In this document: in pieces, positions 22,572 to 31,996 of the stretch
Numbering within the stretch: the first letter of the stretch is position 1
Layout: the number at the start of each line of letters is the position of its first letter
Assembly: GCA_011503125.2 (NCBI GenBank)
Contig: WWBZ02000016.1
Span: 1-64,000, forward strand
Origin: Botryosphaeria dothidea
Taxonomy: Eukaryota; Ascomycota; Dothideomycetes; Botryosphaeriales; Botryosphaeriaceae
Direction: 5' to 3'
Length of the DNA: 64,000 nucleotides
Position numbers and translations under genes: made by a program
The notes under the pieces: generated by a model
What the model was told of the DNA's origin: nothing
Database searches by the model: none
What the model saw: the letters and a program-made list of their open reading frames with translations, nothing else

Positions 22572-22701
22572 GCTCAACTAGACCCACCCGCTCAGATTGC
22601 CAAGGCTGCCTGAGCGGGCCCCACCTACTGAGCCATCCTGCTCAATCACAACAGCTCGCTCAGAAGACTACGCGCCATTGAGCGCAACCCGCCTATTGAG
22701 C
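22572..22701. promoter_or_regulatory. Two tandem 68-bp dyad modules of GCTCA half-sites in U3
   Basis: GCTCA occurs at 22,572, 22,590, 22,640 and 22,658. Its complement TGAGC occurs at 22,611, 22,629, 22,679 and 22,697. The spacings are 18, 21, 18, then 11, then 18, 21, 18 bp, so an inverted four-site module is repeated with a 68-bp period just upstream of the LTR TATA box. The bases between sites are less conserved than the half-sites. This suggests a cooperative regulator-binding array. Confidence 0.65.
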
Positions 22702-22728
22702 ACATAGATTGTATAGAACTCTCCTACG

Positions 22729-22736
22729 TATATAAA
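22729..22736 (+). promoter_or_regulatory. LTR TATA box
   Basis: TATATAAA in CCTACGTATATAAACC, about 30 bp downstream of the last GCTCA-type half-site. This is the expected core promoter at the U3/R boundary. The same box is in the 3' LTR at about 30,265. Confidence 0.65.
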
Positions 22737-23047
22737 CCACGCTCTCTAGATAGCTTTGACCTTCGTGGTCAACTTCAATAACAATTCAGCACCAATTGTT
22801 AGTAACAAGGCCTTCGCACGCAGTGCTCAGTCTTCAGTCGTCTACTCGTTCCTCACGTACCTCTTCTTGTACCCACTCAAGGAAAACCCTCGACAGGTTT
22901 CCACCCTCTTTGGTGTTTGGATCCTTAGAGGTAGAGGCCCGCTCGTTACACTTTGACCACCATCCTTGCAAGGAGAGGGACCGTTCAGGAAGAACGAGTT
23001 ATTAGGTTAAGTATCACCCCGCCTAACGCGTTTAGGGAAAGCATACA

Positions 23048-24877
23048 ATGGCACCAGGATCTCAGATGGACGTCGACCCAACGGAGGGCCGCGCTGAGGG
23101 TGCCCCAGGGCGTGCTCCGCCCGCGCTGCAAACAGAGCCTACCAGAGCTGAGCTCTTACAACTCATCGAGGAGTTGAAAGCTCAGAACGCTCGACTGATC
23201 GAGCACACGACAAAGCGGAGCGCTACTAAGGTTAAAGTAGCGGCACCCGAGAAGTTCGATGGGGACAGGAAGAAGCTCCAATCCTTCCTACTCCAGATGC
23301 AACGCTACCTCCAGTTTAACCAAGCACAATTCGACAACGACGCCGAAGAAGTGCTCTTCGCATCAACCTACCTCAGAGGAACGGCAGAAGCATGGATGGA
23401 ACCATACCTTCGCGACCACCTAGCCAACGAACACTCTCTCGAGAAGAGACGGGCAAAGACCAAGGAAATCTTCGACACCTACACGGGATTCGCAGACAAC
23501 CTTAGGGCCACTTTCAACGATCGGGACGAAGTCCGCAAAGCCTCTAACGATATTATGACCGTTAGACAGATGGGATCTGTAGCTGTCTACGCAACCAAGT
23601 TTCAGCAGCTTGCAGCCTACCTCGAATGGTCAGACGAGACTTTCCGCGACCTCTTCTATAAAGGCCTGAAGGACGAAGTCAAGAAGAACATGATCACTCA
23701 CGAATACCCACCTACCTTTCAGAAGATGGTAGACCTTGCGTCTCAGATCGACGGTCGCATGTACGAATGGAAGATGGGTTCTCGACAATCCAACACCTCG
23801 AAGCCCCGCCGTGAAAGAACAACCCTCGAAGGCGGAGACGCTATGGCCCTCGACGCGGCCAACAGACAGGATTCCAAGAAGGGCAACAATGGTCACAACA
23901 ACAAGAAGCCCAAGGGACCTAACCCGAACTGGACGGATGAGCAGAAACAGCGCTATAAGGATCGACTCTGCATCACCTGCGGCAGTGACAAACACTTCTC
24001 TCCTAAGTGTCCGCAGAACCCTCGCAGCAAGAAGGACAACAAGCAGACTTCGAGCGCTCAGCGTGAAGCGTCGGTTGCATCTCGCCAAGACAACCACGAT
24101 ACGCTACACTGGACAGCCTGTTACGATGACGGCTGTCAGACGCACCAAACCAGCAAGGATATCTCTGGATGGTACCCCCACGAACCTCGAAACTTCGGTA
24201 TGATGACCAGGAACGAAGAAGTCATCGAAACCGACGATATCATCGATAGTTTCCCTCTAGACGACGAACTTGTCAACAGCGAAACAGGAGAACTATACGA
24301 GAGTACTAGTGAAACGCAGTCAGATAATGCACCTATACCATCGGACAAACTAGACACCCTCGTCTCGTTAGAAGTTCTCGCTGAAAGATACGGCATTGGC
24401 AACCACCTACGGGACGAATGGGGCAATCTTAGTCAAACAATCTGGATTCCGCATCAGAAAGGCATCGCGCTTACGGTCATTTGGGGATGGCGTCAGAACA
24501 CCCTTTGGGAAACCCGAATTGAACAAGACGGGAAGAAGTACGAACTTCCGGTGACCAAAGAAACGACACTCGTCGAACGCCACCACCAAGGAACCTCAGC
24601 ACGCGAGCAAGCAGACTACGACTCCCTCCGGGAACTAGCACGGATTCTCTGCCAGTACGGCACGGCAACGATCCAGCATCGTACACTCCAGTGGATTCCG
24701 GACAAGAAGCTCAATCGACCAACCTTTAGATATCAGGTTCGAAAGGACAAAGTCTACTGGCGAAGGAAGCAGAACTCCGACAAATGGACCAACTGGAAGC
24801 AAGCATATCTCCAAGTCAACGAATGGGAAGACTATATGCACAGTGAAGTCTACGGCTACCCTATGCCAAAAAACTAG
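23048..24877 (+). CDS. Chromovirus Gag
   Basis: 609 residues. This is the structural protein that packages the element RNA into virus-like particles. The N-terminal part is charged and predicted helical; a capsid-like region (QSFLLQMQRYL, TAEAWMEPYL) lies at about residues 75-220. A single CCHC zinc knuckle begins near residue 308 (CITCGSDKHFSPKC, spacing C-X2-C-X4-H-X4-C). About 270 residues follow the knuckle, a rather long tail for a fungal Gag. The coding sequence ends in CCA AAA AAC TAG, which contains a canonical -1 slippery heptamer immediately before the stop. Pol lies in the -1 frame. Confidence 0.93.
   Translation: MAPGSQMDVDPTEGRAEGAPGRAPPALQTEPTRAELLQLIEELKAQNARLIEHTTKRSATKVKVAAPEKFDGDRKKLQSFLLQMQRYLQFNQAQFDNDAEEVLFASTYLRGTAEAWMEPYLRDHLANEHSLEKRRAKTKEIFDTYTGFADNLRATFNDRDEVRKASNDIMTVRQMGSVAVYATKFQQLAAYLEWSDETFRDLFYKGLKDEVKKNMITHEYPPTFQKMVDLASQIDGRMYEWKMGSRQSNTSKPRRERTTLEGGDAMALDAANRQDSKKGNNGHNNKKPKGPNPNWTDEQKQRYKDRLCITCGSDKHFSPKCPQNPRSKKDNKQTSSAQREASVASRQDNHDTLHWTACYDDGCQTHQTSKDISGWYPHEPRNFGMMTRNEEVIETDDIIDSFPLDDELVNSETGELYESTSETQSDNAPIPSDKLDTLVSLEVLAERYGIGNHLRDEWGNLSQTIWIPHQKGIALTVIWGWRQNTLWETRIEQDGKKYELPVTKETTLVERHHQGTSAREQADYDSLRELARILCQYGTATIQHRTLQWIPDKKLNRPTFRYQVRKDKVYWRRKQNSDKWTNWKQAYLQVNEWEDYMHSEVYGYPMPKN
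24868..24874 (+). promoter_or_regulatory. -1 ribosomal frameshift site A AAA AAC
   Basis: In Gag codon phase the bases read (cc)A AAA AAC followed directly by TAG. The pol frame is open from 24,847 across this site, a 31-nt overlap, and continues through the ATG at 24,892. A -1 slip at this heptamer therefore yields a Gag-Pol fusion. Confidence 0.7.
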
Positions 24878-24891
24878 ACGGCCCTACGGCA

Positions 24892-27800
24892 ATGGGACCA
24901 ACCCAGGGGCCACAGTCTAGGTCCCTTCATATGGTATCGCGCACATCGGAAACGGAAACTCTTACCGGACCAAACCTATGGAAACAGTTCAAGACACAAG
25001 GAATACTCAACGGAGTACCCACTAGAATCCTGATCGATACAGGATCAAGCGGAAATTTCATCCACAACGAGCTTGTGCAGAAGATGAATATCCCATACCG
25101 CAAGAAACAGGAACCGTATCCCCTCAGTGGATTCGACGGATCCCAGGCAGCCTACGGAGAAGGCTGGGTAAAGATAGAAACGGAGGAAGCAACCCTCCAG
25201 ATAGGGAACCATCAAGAACGGATTTCCCTCGACGTCCAACGTATTCCTGGGCACGATATCATTCTAGGTATGCCCTGGATCCGGACACAGAAACCTATCT
25301 TCGACTTCGGAGAAGGAGACTCCATTATCTTTCGAGAGGAGCTCGAGGACCTCCTACGAAAACAAGGATTACAGAAGGAGAATGGGTTGTTGGATACCCT
25401 TCGAAAGCTCCTATCGACATCAACACGGGAAGTAGCCAGTGTAAGGCCTGAATGTGGCAACTGTGTAGGCGACTCCGATAGTGGTGTAAGTCAGCACCAG
25501 GACTGCGACGCAAGTAGCGAAGCCTCCTCGGTAAAATGCAACCCTATTGCAGGAATAAGCCCTACTAAGCGAAACGATACCCCCGACTTAAGATACGACT
25601 CTAGCCACGATGGCGTGAGGCCCAGTGACGGCAGCATCAACGGCAATGATGGCGTAAGGCCCAGCGACGGCAGCATCAACGGCAACCTTAAGGAAAGCGT
25701 AAAACAGGACCAGGACAGTAGCGTACGAGACGCCGCCTCCTCGGTAAAATGCAGCACCTCAAGCGGAGTAAGACCAACCGAGTCTAGTATTCCCGACGAA
25801 CAAGTACAGCATACGTCACGAAGGACTACGAGGAAAAGGCATAAGGCTAAGAGTAAGGCTTCGCGTAAGCAATTAGCAGCCACTGAACCTCAAGTCGACG
25901 TCCAGACAATCTCAGGAGAGGCATTCAAGCGTATGAGACGCCAAGGCCAGCAGGTCTGCCTCATGTACATCAAACCCTCACAGGCGGTGCAACAGAGAGC
26001 ACTAGCCAAGGCCGCACGGGAAAGGCTTAAGGATGAGGATAGTCCTACTCCCATTGGAGGAGACGATCCCGCGAGGATTAGAAGGGGACAACACGGTAGT
26101 TTGGAGACATGGAACAATCCATACGGAGAACCTCCAATACCGGAAATGGAAACGGTACCCAGCGAGTACTGGGACTTAAAAGCCGTTTGCCAAGAAAGAG
26201 GAAAAGGAGATTTGCCGAAGCATCAACCATGGGACCACGAGATTCCACTCAAGCCGGGCACGAAGCCAGCTTATAAGCCCATCTACTCCTTATCAGCAAA
26301 GGAAATGGAGGCTTTAAGGGAATACATCGAGAAGAACCTCGAACGCGGATATATTCGGCCTTCAACGTCATCAGCCGGATATCCGATCCTTTTCGTCCCA
26401 AAGAAGAATGGCAAACTACGCCTCTGTGTCGACTACCGACAACTCAACGACATCACGATCAAGAACCGCTATCCGCTCCCACGCATCGACGAGCTCCAGG
26501 ACAAGTTAGGGAAAGCAAAGTACTTTACGAAGCTGGACCTCCGGGAAGGATATCACCTGGTTAGGATCAAAGAAGGGGAAGAATGGAAGACAGCCTTCAG
26601 AACGAGGCTAGGACTCTACGAGTATACGGTTATGCCATTCGGGCTTACCAACGCGCCAGCAACTTTCCAAAATCTTGTCAACGATACGCTGCGCGAATAC
26701 TTGGATATCTTCTGCTTAGCTTACCTCGACGATATCCTCATCTTTTCAGAGACCCTCGAGGATCATAAGAAGCATGTCAGAAAGGTCCTAGAAGCCCTCC
26801 AGGCAAAGAATCTGTCTATCGCACCCGAGAAATGCGAATGGCACGTTCAAAGGACAGAATTCTTAGGCTTTGTCATCACCCCAGGTCACGTCGGTATGGA
26901 CGACTCGAAACTGGATTCCATTAGAGAATGGCCAGTACCCAAGACGATCAAGGAAGTTCAGTCTTTCCTTGGATTCGCGAACTTCTACCGAAAGTTCATT
27001 TGGAACTACTCAAAGGTCACGGAACCTTTAACGCGACTCACTCGAAAGGAGCATGGCTTCAAATGGGGAGACGATCAGCAGCAAGCCTTCGAATCGCTTA
27101 AACGCATGTTTTGCGAAGCACCGGTTCTAGGGATATATGATCCCGACAAACCTATCGAAGTAGAAACTGATGCGTCAGGATTCGCCCTCGGAGCATGTCT
27201 CAGCCAGCCTGACGATCAAGGTCGATGGCACCCAATCGCGTTTTACTCTAGGAAGTTCACACCGGCAGAGCTCAACTACGATACTCACGACAAGGAGCTC
27301 TTAGCTATCGTCTCAGCATTCAAGCAATGGAGACACTATCTTGAAGGAGCCAGCTACCAGGTGGTAGTGCACTGCGATCATCAAAACCTCACGCGCTTCA
27401 CCACGACTAAGGAGCTGAACCGACGACAGGTTCGCTGGTCTGAAGAAATGGCCTCCTACGATTTTAAGATTACACATAGAAAAGGTGTAGATAACGCCGC
27501 CGCTGACGCACTCAGCAGAAGGGTAGACTACATGGAAGGACGAATCGAGCCGCACCCTGCAGTGTTCGCAGTGGATAGCGATGGATCGCTCACCCTTGCC
27601 AGACCGTCTTTCCCAATGCTTCGCATCGAGTCAAACCCATGGCATCTGAAGATCCGAGAAGCATACGCACAGGACTCCTTCGCGCAGGAACTTTTAGCGC
27701 TTGAGGACGACCCGCGTATTGCTCGAGATAGGGAAGGAACGCTTCTCTTCAAAGGATTAATCTATGTCCCGGCAAGACTGCGAGAAGTACTAGTCAAGGA

Positions 27801-29808
27801 TATACACGAAGCACCCGCGCATGGACATCAGGGCATCGACAGGACAACCGAAAGGATCACACGAAACTTCTACTTTCCAGGGTTACGGAAGACAGTCCAG
27901 CGCATAGTCTCGCAATGTGACCTTTGCATTAGAAGCAAAGCCGCGACACACGCTCCGTACGGACAACTACAACCCCTAGAAGTTCCAGAACGACCATGGC
28001 AATCGGTTACGCTAGACTTTATTACGAAGCTGCCACAGTCTAGAGACTCGCTTACCGGAGTTAAGCACGACTCGATCCTAGTCTTTGTCGACAGACTCAC
28101 GAAGTACGCTTACTTCTTGCCCTACCTCGAGGCATCGAATGCAGAGCAGCTAGCTCATACGTTCCTCCGATACATCTTCGCGGATCACGGAATGCCGGAA
28201 GAACTGGTTTCGGACAGAGATAAGCTAATGCGTTCTGAATTCTGGCAAACGCTCATGCGTCAACTTGGGGCTAAGAACAAACTCTCTACAACCGCACACC
28301 CGCAAACGGACGGTCAGACAGAACGGATGAACCGGACTCTCGAACAATATCTCCGCTGTTTCGTCAACTACCCACAGGACGATTGGGCCACATGGCTACC
28401 TATGGCACAGTTCGCCTACAACAGCGCCAAACAAGAGTCAACCAACGTATCCCCGTTCTTTGCCAACTATGGATTCGAACCAGACGCGTATAGAGAAGCC
28501 ATCCCAAGTCGAAAATTGGCCCAACAAGGTGTTCTTAAAGCCGAGCAGCTAAAAGAACTACACAAAGCCATCAGTCTCGACCTCGAGCACGTACGAATCA
28601 TGATGTCCAAGTACTACAACAGACGGCACCAGGCGGCACCGAACCTAAAGAGGGGGGATAAAGTATACCTCCTCACAAAAAACATCAAATCGAAGCGACC
28701 AAGCGACAAATTGGATTTCAAGAAAACCGGTCCATTCGAAATTTCAGAAAAACTTGGAAACGTTACGTATCGACTCAAATTGCCAGCAACGACACGAATG
28801 AATTCCACCTTTCACGTGGCATTGCTCGAGCCAGCACCAGAAAACGCCACAATCCCAGAAACTCCAGAAGAGATAATCCCAGAAAACCCAGATGCCGAAG
28901 AAGACGAATACCCAGTCGAGAAAATCTTAGACTGCAAAAGATTCGGACATCAGCTCAAATATCTTGTCAAATGGGAAGGATACGGAAATGAGGATAACCA
29001 ATGGGTACCCAAGGACGACATACATCCAGATCTCGTCACAGAATTCCACCGTCAAAATCCCGACCTCCCACGGAAACGAGGTCGTCCCCGAACGAGAACG
29101 GCGAGAGACCCTCAAGATAGGGGGATAAACGGGCAGAATTCACAGGCTCAGGAGAGCACGGAGATTTCGCACCAGCCACAGGCTCGCCGGCAGACTCGGC
29201 AGACTCAGCCACATGCGGCGCAGCAAGACCCACCGTCTCGTGACGTGGCCGTTTTGACGCGGACGGACCCTCAGAATTCTCAGGGTCAGGAGCGTACCCC
29301 TCATCCTCGGCCAGCGCAGCCAGCAACTCCTCCGCTTCCCGACGATCATGCTCATCCAACGCGGCCAAACTACCAGACTCAGCAAGAAGAGCCTTGTAAC
29401 CACGCTCCTCCAACAAACGCTGGTTGGCCCGCAACCGTTTCAAACGAGCAGCAACAGTCCCTAGCTCTTTCTCCTGGCATCGCAGGACCTCCTCATGACG
29501 ACGATGCATCTCCTCTTGCTCCCGCCGTAAGCGCACTCGCTCTTCCTCCTGAACAGCACGGAGCCTATCAAGATCAGCCAGAGAAGCCAGAAACTTCTCT
29601 TGAGCCTCGGCCTCCTTGGCCTTTAACTTCTCCTGCTCGCGGCGAAGACTTAAGGCTAGAAAACGTGAGCAAGCATCCCGGACAGAAGAAAAGACCACCT
29701 ACCTCCAGAAAGCGACATCTTCTTCGCATCACACATCGTAGTACCCTTCGCAATACAAGCACCACAACGATCGTGTTCCGGAGCAACCTTACACGGCCTA
29801 CCGTTTAG
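24892..29808 (+). CDS. Chromovirus Pol: protease, RT, RNase H, integrase, chromodomain
   Basis: 1,638 residues counted from the first ATG, although expression is probably by -1 frameshift from gag. The aspartic protease DTGSS is at residue 49. A low-complexity spacer with two tandem copies of a GVRPSDGSINGN-type repeat lies at about residues 240-265. The reverse transcriptase has KLDLREGYH, MPFGLTNAPATF and YLDD (residue 611). RNase H starts near residue 758 (ETDASGFALGA). The integrase has a HHCC zinc domain (residue about 975-1,020), then the DDE core (LDFITKLP, VSDRDKL, TDGQTERMN). A chromodomain (YPVEKILD, LVKWEGYG, W) lies at about 1,340-1,390 and likely directs integration to heterochromatin. 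The last 240 residues are a Pro/Gln/Arg-rich tail antisense to another gene. Confidence 0.95.
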   Translation: MGPTQGPQSRSLHMVSRTSETETLTGPNLWKQFKTQGILNGVPTRILIDTGSSGNFIHNELVQKMNIPYRKKQEPYPLSGFDGSQAAYGEGWVKIETEEATLQIGNHQERISLDVQRIPGHDIILGMPWIRTQKPIFDFGEGDSIIFREELEDLLRKQGLQKENGLLDTLRKLLSTSTREVASVRPECGNCVGDSDSGVSQHQDCDASSEASSVKCNPIAGISPTKRNDTPDLRYDSSHDGVRPSDGSINGNDGVRPSDGSINGNLKESVKQDQDSSVRDAASSVKCSTSSGVRPTESSIPDEQVQHTSRRTTRKRHKAKSKASRKQLAATEPQVDVQTISGEAFKRMRRQGQQVCLMYIKPSQAVQQRALAKAARERLKDEDSPTPIGGDDPARIRRGQHGSLETWNNPYGEPPIPEMETVPSEYWDLKAVCQERGKGDLPKHQPWDHEIPLKPGTKPAYKPIYSLSAKEMEALREYIEKNLERGYIRPSTSSAGYPILFVPKKNGKLRLCVDYRQLNDITIKNRYPLPRIDELQDKLGKAKYFTKLDLREGYHLVRIKEGEEWKTAFRTRLGLYEYTVMPFGLTNAPATFQNLVNDTLREYLDIFCLAYLDDILIFSETLEDHKKHVRKVLEALQAKNLSIAPEKCEWHVQRTEFLGFVITPGHVGMDDSKLDSIREWPVPKTIKEVQSFLGFANFYRKFIWNYSKVTEPLTRLTRKEHGFKWGDDQQQAFESLKRMFCEAPVLGIYDPDKPIEVETDASGFALGACLSQPDDQGRWHPIAFYSRKFTPAELNYDTHDKELLAIVSAFKQWRHYLEGASYQVVVHCDHQNLTRFTTTKELNRRQVRWSEEMASYDFKITHRKGVDNAAADALSRRVDYMEGRIEPHPAVFAVDSDGSLTLARPSFPMLRIESNPWHLKIREAYAQDSFAQELLALEDDPRIARDREGTLLFKGLIYVPARLREVLVKDIHEAPAHGHQGIDRTTERITRNFYFPGLRKTVQRIVSQCDLCIRSKAATHAPYGQLQPLEVPERPWQSVTLDFITKLPQSRDSLTGVKHDSILVFVDRLTKYAYFLPYLEASNAEQLAHTFLRYIFADHGMPEELVSDRDKLMRSEFWQTLMRQLGAKNKLSTTAHPQTDGQTERMNRTLEQYLRCFVNYPQDDWATWLPMAQFAYNSAKQESTNVSPFFANYGFEPDAYREAIPSRKLAQQGVLKAEQLKELHKAISLDLEHVRIMMSKYYNRRHQAAPNLKRGDKVYLLTKNIKSKRPSDKLDFKKTGPFEISEKLGNVTYRLKLPATTRMNSTFHVALLEPAPENATIPETPEEIIPENPDAEEDEYPVEKILDCKRFGHQLKYLVKWEGYGNEDNQWVPKDDIHPDLVTEFHRQNPDLPRKRGRPRTRTARDPQDRGINGQNSQAQESTEISHQPQARRQTRQTQPHAAQQDPPSRDVAVLTRTDPQNSQGQERTPHPRPAQPATPPLPDDHAHPTRPNYQTQQEEPCNHAPPTNAGWPATVSNEQQQSLALSPGIAGPPHDDDASPLAPAVSALALPPEQHGAYQDQPEKPETSLEPRPPWPLTSPARGEDLRLENVSKHPGQKKRPPTSRKRHLLRITHRSTLRNTSTTTIVFRSNLTRPTV

Positions 29809-29910
29809 TTCACAATCAAAGCAGGGACGAATCGCGGGAAAGGAAATAGACTCCACGAGGGCCGCCAAACGACGTCGTTCCTCCGTAGTATCCCGCTTAC
29901 GTTTAGACAT
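29036..29910 (-). CDS. Antisense Zn2Cys6 plus coiled-coil protein encoded by the chromovirus
   Basis: Exon 1 is 29,910-29,703 and exon 2 is 29,655-29,036, with a 47-bp intron at 29,656-29,702 (GTAGGT donor, GCTCAC branch-like site, TAG acceptor). The two exons join in frame to give 275 residues. A basic start MSKRKR precedes six cysteines at residues 30, 33, 40, 49, 52 and 60, spaced C-X2-C-X6-C-X8-C-X2-C-X7-C, which fits the GAL4-type binuclear zinc cluster. A long charged coiled coil follows (about residues 72-150, for example QEEERVRLRREQEEMHRRHEE), then an acidic tail. The first 104 bp are clear of pol and the rest overlaps the pol C-terminus in antisense. Inferred role: a DNA-binding dimer that regulates the element or host genes. 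It could instead be a nucleic-acid chaperone. The protein is not a family I can name. Confidence 0.6.
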
Positions 29911-29994
29911 GATGGACTTACGGAGAGAAAGTAAGCCAGGAAGAACCCACAAGGAAATAGGCAATACGGAAGAATCTTCGGGCCGAAGATCCTT

Positions 29995-30008
29995 AAGGGG
30001 GGGGATAG
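29995..30008 (+). promoter_or_regulatory. Polypurine tract
   Basis: AAGGGGGGGGATAG lies immediately before the 3' LTR. This is the expected primer for plus-strand DNA synthesis. Confidence 0.8.
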
Positions 30009-30486
30009 TGTTACGGCGCAGCCTCCACAGGTTGAGGAAGTTAGGGATCAGCCCCGCCGGAACAACAGAAGTCGGGGTCATAAAGATCCGAGGTCACGTG
30101 ACCTCGCGCTCAACTAGACCCACCCGCTCAGATTGCCAAGGCTGCCTGAGCGGGCCCCACCTACTGAGCCATCCTGCTCAATCACAACAGCTCGCTCAGA
30201 AGACTACGCGCCATTGAGCGCAACCCGCCTATTGAGCACATAGATTGTATAGAACTCTCCTACGTATATAAACCACGCTCTCTAGATAGCTTTGACCTTC
30301 GTGGTCAACTTCAATAACAATTCAGCACCAATTGTTAGTAACAAGGCCTTCGCACGCAGTGCTCAGTCTTCAGTCGTCTACTCGTTCCTCACGTACCTCT
30401 TCTTGTACCCACTCAAGGAAAACCCTCGACAGGTTTCCACCCTCTTTGGTGTTTGGATCCTTAGAGGTAGAGGCCCGCTCGTTACA
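30009..30486 (+). repeat. 3' LTR of the chromovirus
   Basis: 478 bp matching the 5' LTR by eye throughout. It is followed by the TCTAG target duplication (30,487-30,491). Confidence 0.95.
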
Positions 30487-30491
30487 TCTAG

Positions 30492-30817
30492 ATCTAGACT
30501 TACCTACTTATAAATTAGGAAGCTAGTATTTTAGTTCGTTCTTTATATATATAAAGCTCGCCCCTCTGCTTTATAGTTAGTTCTTTAGTCTAGTAATAAG
30601 TATTCCTCGCGTACAACTTAGTACGCCTTAAATTAGACCTTGCTTGCCTCCCTCGTCCCTCGTCCCTCGCCCCTCGTCCCTCGCCCCTCGTCTCTCGCAC
30701 CTCGTACCCTCGCCCTTTAAACTACACCCTTATACTTCGGCATTGTTTTACCCCTACTACCTTTACCGGCTTCGTTACCTCGTCTCTCCGCCCCCCCTCT
30801 AAGGTCCGTTTATTACA
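30492..30817 (+). mobile_element. Remainder of the RIP-damaged gypsy 3' LTR
   Basis: This continues the LTR interrupted at 22,472. The stretch ATCTAGACTTACCTACTTA through TTAGTTCTTTAGTCTAG resembles the undamaged LTR at 38,964-39,281, and the end TTTATTACA matches that LTR's end. It abuts the second TLH copy. Confidence 0.75.
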
Positions 30818-31518
30818 GCTATCGCTACCGCGGACTATAAAATCGTCTATTATCTTATTTACCTACTATAATCCGCTTCTACCGGGGCGTCTAATATTAC
30901 TATTACCGTTACCCCTACTACTACTTTTACTACTCCTACTACTTTCTCCGCTCTTATACCCGCTACCTTTAAAATCGTACGGCCTCGCGCTCGCGCTAAA
31001 ATACTCGTTCTTCTCCGCCGGGGTTACTACCTTAAATTCCTTCTAAATAACTATAAAATACGCTATCTTAATTAACGCCGATAAAATCGACCTATACGTC
31101 TCCGGGCCTCTCTAACTATTATCCGTCGGCTCGACTTCTAATACGGCGGCGGCGTATACTAATACGCTCTTATACTCGCGCTCGACGAATCGTTAATTTA
31201 ATAACTCGATATAAAAATCTAAACACGCGCGTTAAATCGGGCTTAATTTTTATACCTTCTCGCCCTTCTCGCCCGCCTTACTATCTTTTCCGCTATCTTT
31301 CTCGCTATCTTCTTCTTCTTCTTCTTCTTCTTCTTTCTTATTCTTCTTCTTCTCTTTCTTCTCTTCGTCTTCGCTATCTTCCCCGCCTTTAATCTCCCGT
31401 TCTACCTCTTCGATTAACTCGACGAACGCGCTAAACTAACTACGGGTAAACTTATACCTCGGGCTATTCTAATTATACTTCCGCTACGTTCTAACGAAAA
31501 ATATTAATATCTACTACT

Positions 31519-31996
31519 TGTAACGAGCGGGCCTCTACCTCTAAGGATCCAAACACCAAAGAGGGTGGAAACCTGTCGAGGGTTTTCCTTGAGTGGGTAC
31601 AAGAAGAGGTACGTGAGGAACGAGTAGACGACTGAAGACTGAGCACTGCGTGCGAAGGCCTTGTTACTAACAATTGGTGCTGAATTGTTATTGAAGTTGA
31701 CCACGAAGGTCAAAGCTATCTAGAGAGCGTGGTTTATATACGTAGGAGAGTTCTATACAATCTATGTGCTCAATAGGCGGGTTGCGCTCAATGGCGCGTA
31801 GTCTTCTGAGCGAGCTGTTGTAATTGAGCAGGATGGCTCAGTAGGTGGGGCCCGCTCAGGCAGCCTTGGCAATCTGAGCGGGTGGGTCTAGTTGAGCGCG
31901 AGGTCACGTGACCTCGGATCTTTATGACCCCGACTTCTGTTGTTCCGGCGGGGCTGATCCCTAACTTCCTCAACCTGTGGAGGCTGCGCCGTAACA
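31519..31996 (-). mobile_element. Solo LTR of the intact chromovirus family
   Basis: 478 bp, the reverse complement of the 22,473-22,950 LTR with a single visible difference (C to T in CTGCTCAATCACAAC). It is flanked by CTACT at 31,514-31,518 and 31,997-32,001. The uninterrupted site can be read in the first TLH copy (near 17,010) and confirms the 5-bp duplication. Confidence 0.93.

Larger units (their letters stand above)
22473..22950 (+). repeat. 5' LTR of the chromovirus
   Basis: 478 bp from TGTTACGGCG to CTCGTTACA. By eye it equals the 3' LTR at 30,009-30,486. A solo copy at 31,519-31,996 (reverse orientation) differs by one C-to-T change. Short reading frames inside the LTR are not considered genes. 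Confidence 0.95.
22473..30486 (+). mobile_element. Intact chromovirus (Ty3/gypsy LTR retrotransposon, 8,014 bp)
   Basis: Two 478-bp LTRs that look identical begin TGTTAC and end GTTACA. Between them lie gag, pol with a chromodomain, an antisense gene and a polypurine tract. A 5-bp TCTAG target duplication flanks the element. There is no sign of RIP and all main frames are open, so the insertion is recent. It sits inside the 3' LTR of an older RIP-damaged gypsy element. Confidence 0.96.

Noticed and set aside
22951..22975. tRNA primer-binding site after the 5' LTR
   Set aside because: No TGG-type start or clear tRNA complement was seen after the LTR end (CTTTGACCACC). I did not call it.
22472..23177. 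Short frames in the 5' LTR and leader, repeated at the 3' LTR and the solo LTR
   Set aside because: They are identical wherever the LTR occurs, lie in promoter/leader DNA and encode low-complexity peptides.
23630..24097. Minus-strand 155-residue frame inside gag
   Set aside because: Antisense shadow of gag; no cysteine pattern, coiled coil or splice logic comparable to the 29-kb antisense gene.
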